From: Nanohaloarchaea archaeon PL-Br10_U2g5
GTDB lineage: Archaea; Halobacteriota; Halobacteria; Halobacteriales; Haloferacaceae
Assembly (NCBI GenBank): GCA_001564205.1
Contig: LKMY01000004.1
Span: 1-24,105, forward strand
Reading direction: 5' to 3'
Length of the DNA stretch: 24,105 nt
Positions 21,633-24,105 of the stretch are shown piece by piece. How positions within the stretch are numbered: position 1 is the first letter of the stretch; each line of letters opens with the position of its first letter. The notes beneath the pieces are model-generated. The model was given only the letters and a program-made list of their open reading frames with translations. It had not been told where the DNA came from and did not search any database. A program made the position numbers and the translations under genes.

Positions 21633-22199
21633 ATGTCCACGAAAACGACAAACGAGTTCGGCGGAGAGTTCGGCGGTATCACCCTGCTGGGGAAAGCGCA
21701 CTCGCTGTCGGCGCTGTTCATCGTCCTGCTTCGGGCGATGATCGGTGGGATGATCCTGTTTGCGGGCCTCGGAAAGTTCGCCTTCGTCAGCGGCGAGGCG
21801 TTCGACGCGAGCGGCTACCTCGTCCACGCGCCCGACGCCGCGAGCCCCGTGAGCGGCCTGTACGCCGCGATGGGGCAGACCGCCTGGTTCGTCGAGTTCG
21901 CGAACGTCATCGTTCCGGTCACGCAGGTGCTCATCGGAATCGCGCTCATCGCCGGCGCGTTCGTCCGGCTGGCCGCCCTTGGCGGCGCGATGCAGATGCT
22001 GATGTTCTACCTCGGTGGCTGGGAGGGTGAGTTCCTGGCGCTGTTCGACTCGACGCTCATCTACGCGGTCGTCTTCCTGACGGTCGCCGCGTTCGGCGCG
22101 GGTCGGATCCTCGGGCTCGACGCCTACATCGAGAAGGTGGACGTCGGCGGCCAGGCGCTCGTCGAGCGCTTCCCGGCGCTCCGCTACGTCCTCGGGTGA
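21633..22199 (+). CDS. doxX: DoxX-family membrane protein
   Basis: This 188-aa protein has four transmembrane helices (about 33-51, 83-107, 110-128 and 133-155). The first carries LLRAMIGGMILFAGLGKF, the signature of DoxX/SURF4-like proteins ('R-x-x-x-G-x-x-f-x-x-G-x-x-K'). The family includes the thiosulfate:quinone oxidoreductase small subunit of Acidianus and the mycobacterial DoxX, which assembles with a thiol-transferase and a superoxide dismutase and affects redox balance. Its exact role in haloarchaea is unknown. The hydrophilic C-terminus GRILGLDAYIEKVDVGG probably lies in the cytoplasm. ATG 21633 is preferred because MSTKTTNEFGG follows a GGAG site. gshA, on the same strand, begins 180 nt downstream with its own promoter. 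Confidence 0.85.
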   Translation: MSTKTTNEFGGEFGGITLLGKAHSLSALFIVLLRAMIGGMILFAGLGKFAFVSGEAFDASGYLVHAPDAASPVSGLYAAMGQTAWFVEFANVIVPVTQVLIGIALIAGAFVRLAALGGAMQMLMFYLGGWEGEFLALFDSTLIYAVVFLTVAAFGAGRILGLDAYIEKVDVGGQALVERFPALRYVLG

Positions 22200-22200
22200 A

Positions 22201-22218
22201 CTCCCGTCGATACGGGAG
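22201..22218 (+). terminator. Hairpin immediately after doxX, possible terminator
   Basis: CTCCCGT, loop CGAT, ACGGGAG: a perfect 7-bp stem starting two bases after the doxX stop. No T-run follows, so termination is uncertain; it may instead protect the mRNA 3' end. Confidence 0.35.
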
Positions 22219-22344
22219 CCACCGGCCAGAGACGTGATCGCCTGACTGAACACCCTCACCGACTCGTTTTCCGCTCGCTTTCCCAACCAGAGCGTCAGCG
22301 ATCCCCCTGAATCAATGGGCCACCGACGACGTTTCGGGTTCCAA

Positions 22345-22354
22345 TTCATATAAG
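22345..22354 (+). promoter_or_regulatory. TATA element of gshA
   Basis: TTCATATAAG is centred 30 nt before ATG 22380, so only a few bases of leader are predicted. Confidence 0.5.
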
Positions 22355-22379
22355 ACCGCGCGGCCGGAACTGGGGCGTA

Positions 22380-23465
22380 ATGGATCTCGGTTCGCGGGAC
22401 GCGTTCGCCCGTATGGGGACGCTCGGCATCGAAGAGGAGTTCTACATTGTGGATGCCGACGGTCGTCCGACCTCCGGAACCGACGAACTGGTGTACAGCC
22501 GCGCTCCGCCCGAAGCGGTTCCGGAGGGGTTCGACCACGAGCTGTTCCAGTGTACGATCGAAGCGCAGACAGAGCTGATCGAAGATCCGGCGAACGCCGA
22601 GCAGGCGCTGTCGACCGTTCGCGAGGCGCTCGTCGACCACGCCGCCGCCGACGGCTATCGGATCGCCGCTGCGGGACTCCATCCGGCTGCAAAGTGGCGC
22701 GAGCTGGATCACGTCGAGAAGCCGCGGTATCAAACACAGCTGGACCGGATCCAGTACCCACAACACCGCAACACCACCGCGGGGCTCCACGTTCACGTCG
22801 GCGTCGACGACGCGGACAAGGCGGTGTGGATCGCGAACCGCCTTCGATGGCACTGTCCGGTACTGCTCGCGCTGTCGGCGAACTCTCCGTTCTGGAACGG
22901 GTTCGACACCGGCCTGGCCTCGGCTCGAGCGAAGATATTCGAGAACCTCCCGAACACGGGGATCCCGACCGCGTTCGACGACTTCGACGCCTTCCAGCGG
23001 TACGAGCGCCGGATGGTCGAGCACGGCTCCATCGGTGACCGCGGCGAACTCTGGTTCGACGTGCGACCGCACACCATCCACGGCACGGTAGAGGTTCGGG
23101 CGCCGGACGCCCAGCGTGACCCCGAGGTGACGCTCGCCCTCGTTGAGTACGTCCACGCGCTCGTCGTCGACTACGCCGAACGCTACGAGGACGGGGAATC
23201 ATCGGGACAGCTTCGACGAGAGCTATTAGACGAGAACAAATGGCAGGCGATTAGACACGGCCACGACGCCACCTTCCTCACCCGAGACGGAACGGGCACG
23301 GTCCCGCTCGGCGAGGTCGTCGACGAGGAGTGCGATCGGCTCGATATCGACGGGATTCGAGGCGTGTACGCTACCGAGAGCGGTAGCGAACGTCAGCGCC
23401 GGCTCCGCGAGGAATCGGGGGTCGACGCGTTATGTGCGGACCTCATCGTATCGCCGTCGTCGTAG
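22380..23465 (+). CDS. gshA: Glutamate-cysteine ligase, haloarchaeal GshA
   Basis: This 361-aa ligase (GCS2/YbdK-like ATP-grasp-unrelated family) makes gamma-glutamylcysteine from glutamate, cysteine and ATP. Haloarchaea use this dipeptide as their major low-molecular-weight thiol in place of glutathione. Visible features: the metal-binding [12 protein letters not shown] (14-25), [11 protein letters not shown] (57-67), the active-site strand [14 protein letters not shown] (about 130-143), [10 protein letters not shown] (about 164-173), [21 protein letters not shown] (about 222-242), and [13 protein letters not shown]. The three acidic metal ligands of the LGIEEE and TVEVR regions are present. 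The length matches the Haloferax enzyme type. A winged-helix regulator gene follows after 100 nt. Confidence 0.92.
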   Translation: MDLGSRDAFARMGTLGIEEEFYIVDADGRPTSGTDELVYSRAPPEAVPEGFDHELFQCTIEAQTELIEDPANAEQALSTVREALVDHAAADGYRIAAAGLHPAAKWRELDHVEKPRYQTQLDRIQYPQHRNTTAGLHVHVGVDDADKAVWIANRLRWHCPVLLALSANSPFWNGFDTGLASARAKIFENLPNTGIPTAFDDFDAFQRYERRMVEHGSIGDRGELWFDVRPHTIHGTVEVRAPDAQRDPEVTLALVEYVHALVVDYAERYEDGESSGQLRRELLDENKWQAIRHGHDATFLTRDGTGTVPLGEVVDEECDRLDIDGIRGVYATESGSERQRRLREESGVDALCADLIVSPSS

Positions 23466-23530
23466 CCGACCGGCCGATCGACCGCTCCTCGGATTCCGTG
23501 GTCGAGTTTCGTCGGAACGAAAGCGACGAG

Positions 23531-23540
23531 AAACGCTTTT
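23531..23540 (+). promoter_or_regulatory. BRE/TATA element of the winged-helix regulator gene
   Basis: AAACGCTTTT lies 26-35 nt before ATG 23566. It is the same 10-mer at the same distance as upstream of the acyl-CoA ligase. It predicts a leaderless mRNA and supports ATG 23566 over the in-frame ATG at 23572. Confidence 0.5.
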
Positions 23541-23565
23541 GCACAAGCAGACCCCAGCGTGTGGT

Positions 23566-24105
23566 ATGACTATGGACGATTCCGAAGACGAACTTCCGCC
23601 CGGTCCCGACGACACCGGCGTGGATGCTACGGGCGACGCCGTCGACGAGTCACCGACCGACCGAACTCGCGAGGAGCTCCGGAAGACGAAAGAGCGGATC
23701 GGCGAGGGCGCCGACAAGGCTGTTAAGGGGTTCGATGACAACATCGTCGACCTCCTCTCGTGGCTGCTCGACACCGAGACCCGCGCCCGGATCTACGTCT
23801 ACCTCCGAGACAACCCCGACAGCACGAGCGACGAGGTTGCTGACGGGACCGGCCTCTACCCGAGTACGGTCCGTGAGGCGCTCGCAGAGCTCCACGACGA
23901 GGAGACGGTCAAACGCGACAAACGCGAGGCGAGCGGCGCCGGAAACAACCCCTACGAGTACGAGGCGATCGCGCCAAGCGAGCTCGTTCAGGGCGTCGTC
24001 GGAGACGTCCAGCGAGAGCTGAACGCCGTGTTCAATCTCGATCGTCGCCTCGGTGGAGAGTCCCCCGACGGCGACACGGAGCCCGTGCAGATATCTGTCG
24101 GTAAC
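23566..24105 (+). CDS. Winged-helix transcriptional regulator (runs off window)
   Basis: 180 codons are open to the window end, with no stop visible. After an acidic N-terminus (about 1-35), a charged helix RTREELRKTKERIGEGADKA (33-52) and the segment FDDNIVDLLSWLLDTETRARIYVYLRDNPDSTSDEVADGTGLYPSTVREALAELHD form a helix-turn-helix and wing (about 55-115), followed by EETVKRDKREASGAGNNPYEYEAIAP, where a basic wing ends in Y-x-Y. The pattern matches ArsR/TrmB-type haloarchaeal winged helices that bind DNA as dimers. The target is unknown; proximity to gshA hints at thiol or redox control, but this is inference. The visible end (EPVQISVGN) may be near the true C-terminus. Confidence 0.8.
   Translation, partial: MTMDDSEDELPPGPDDTGVDATGDAVDESPTDRTREELRKTKERIGEGADKAVKGFDDNIVDLLSWLLDTETRARIYVYLRDNPDSTSDEVADGTGLYPSTVREALAELHDEETVKRDKREASGAGNNPYEYEAIAPSELVQGVVGDVQRELNAVFNLDRRLGGESPDGDTEPVQISVGN

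Noticed and set aside
21591..23156. 521-codon open frame on the minus strand across doxX and gshA
   Set aside because: It is antisense to two genes with clear family motifs; its composition is basic and low-information, unlike acidic haloarchaeal proteins.

Overview
The window looks like chromosomal DNA of a halophilic archaeon of the class Halobacteria, most likely Halorubrum or a close relative. The evidence is high GC with strong GC3 bias, very acidic proteins (FtsY, prefoldin, GatC), archaeal-type translation genes (eIF6, L31e, L39e, L18Ae), and TATA/BRE promoters about 27 nt upstream of start codons, which implies mostly leaderless mRNAs. A haloarchaeal gamma-glutamylcysteine ligase and a Halorubrum-like intergenic repeat agree with this. 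The genus is inferred, not proven.

Layout. 1-135 (-) is the 5' end of a cation/H+ antiporter. 527-2736 (-) is a translationally coupled pair: a GT4 glycosyltransferase, then an ATP-grasp ligase. 2737-3164 has no intact gene but holds a truncated PIN-domain remnant. tRNA-Arg(UCG) is at 3165-3239 (-). A KaiC/RecA-like ATPase with degenerate nucleotide-binding motifs is at 3495-4094 (+). 4189-9123 (-) is the archaeal translation/secretion neighbourhood: rpl39e-rpl31e-eIF6 and rpl18a-pfdA-ftsY, separated by a two-gene ABC exporter with its own promoter. An M20 peptidase (-) and msrA (+) are divergent around 10400.

The second half is mainly plus-strand housekeeping. A 389-nt gap (10991-11379) carries a 32-bp perfect palindrome and a probable dispersed repeat. 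Next come ribH and an aminotransferase, a universal stress protein, gatC-gatA, a membrane protein, a DUF5797-like protein and an acyl-CoA ligase. On the minus strand, 18399-20161 is an overlapping pair resembling the MhqO dioxygenase and MhqD hydrolase of quinone detoxification, and 20240-20605 is a small membrane protein. The plus strand then carries nth, a tandem 23-bp repeat, doxX, gshA and a winged-helix regulator running off the end.

How the genes fit together. Ribosomal proteins, eIF6, prefoldin and FtsY link ribosome assembly, folding and co-translational targeting. GatA and GatC are two of three subunits of the tRNA amidotransferase (GatB is not here). MsrA, the MhqO/MhqD-like pair, DoxX, GshA and Nth give the region an oxidative/electrophile stress flavour, although they lie in separate transcription units. 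I found no CRISPR array, intact mobile element or clearly new multi-gene system. The most intriguing items are the glycosyltransferase/ATP-grasp pair, the palindromic element at 11.2 kb, the ABC insertion into the translation cluster, and the operator-like repeat upstream of doxX.
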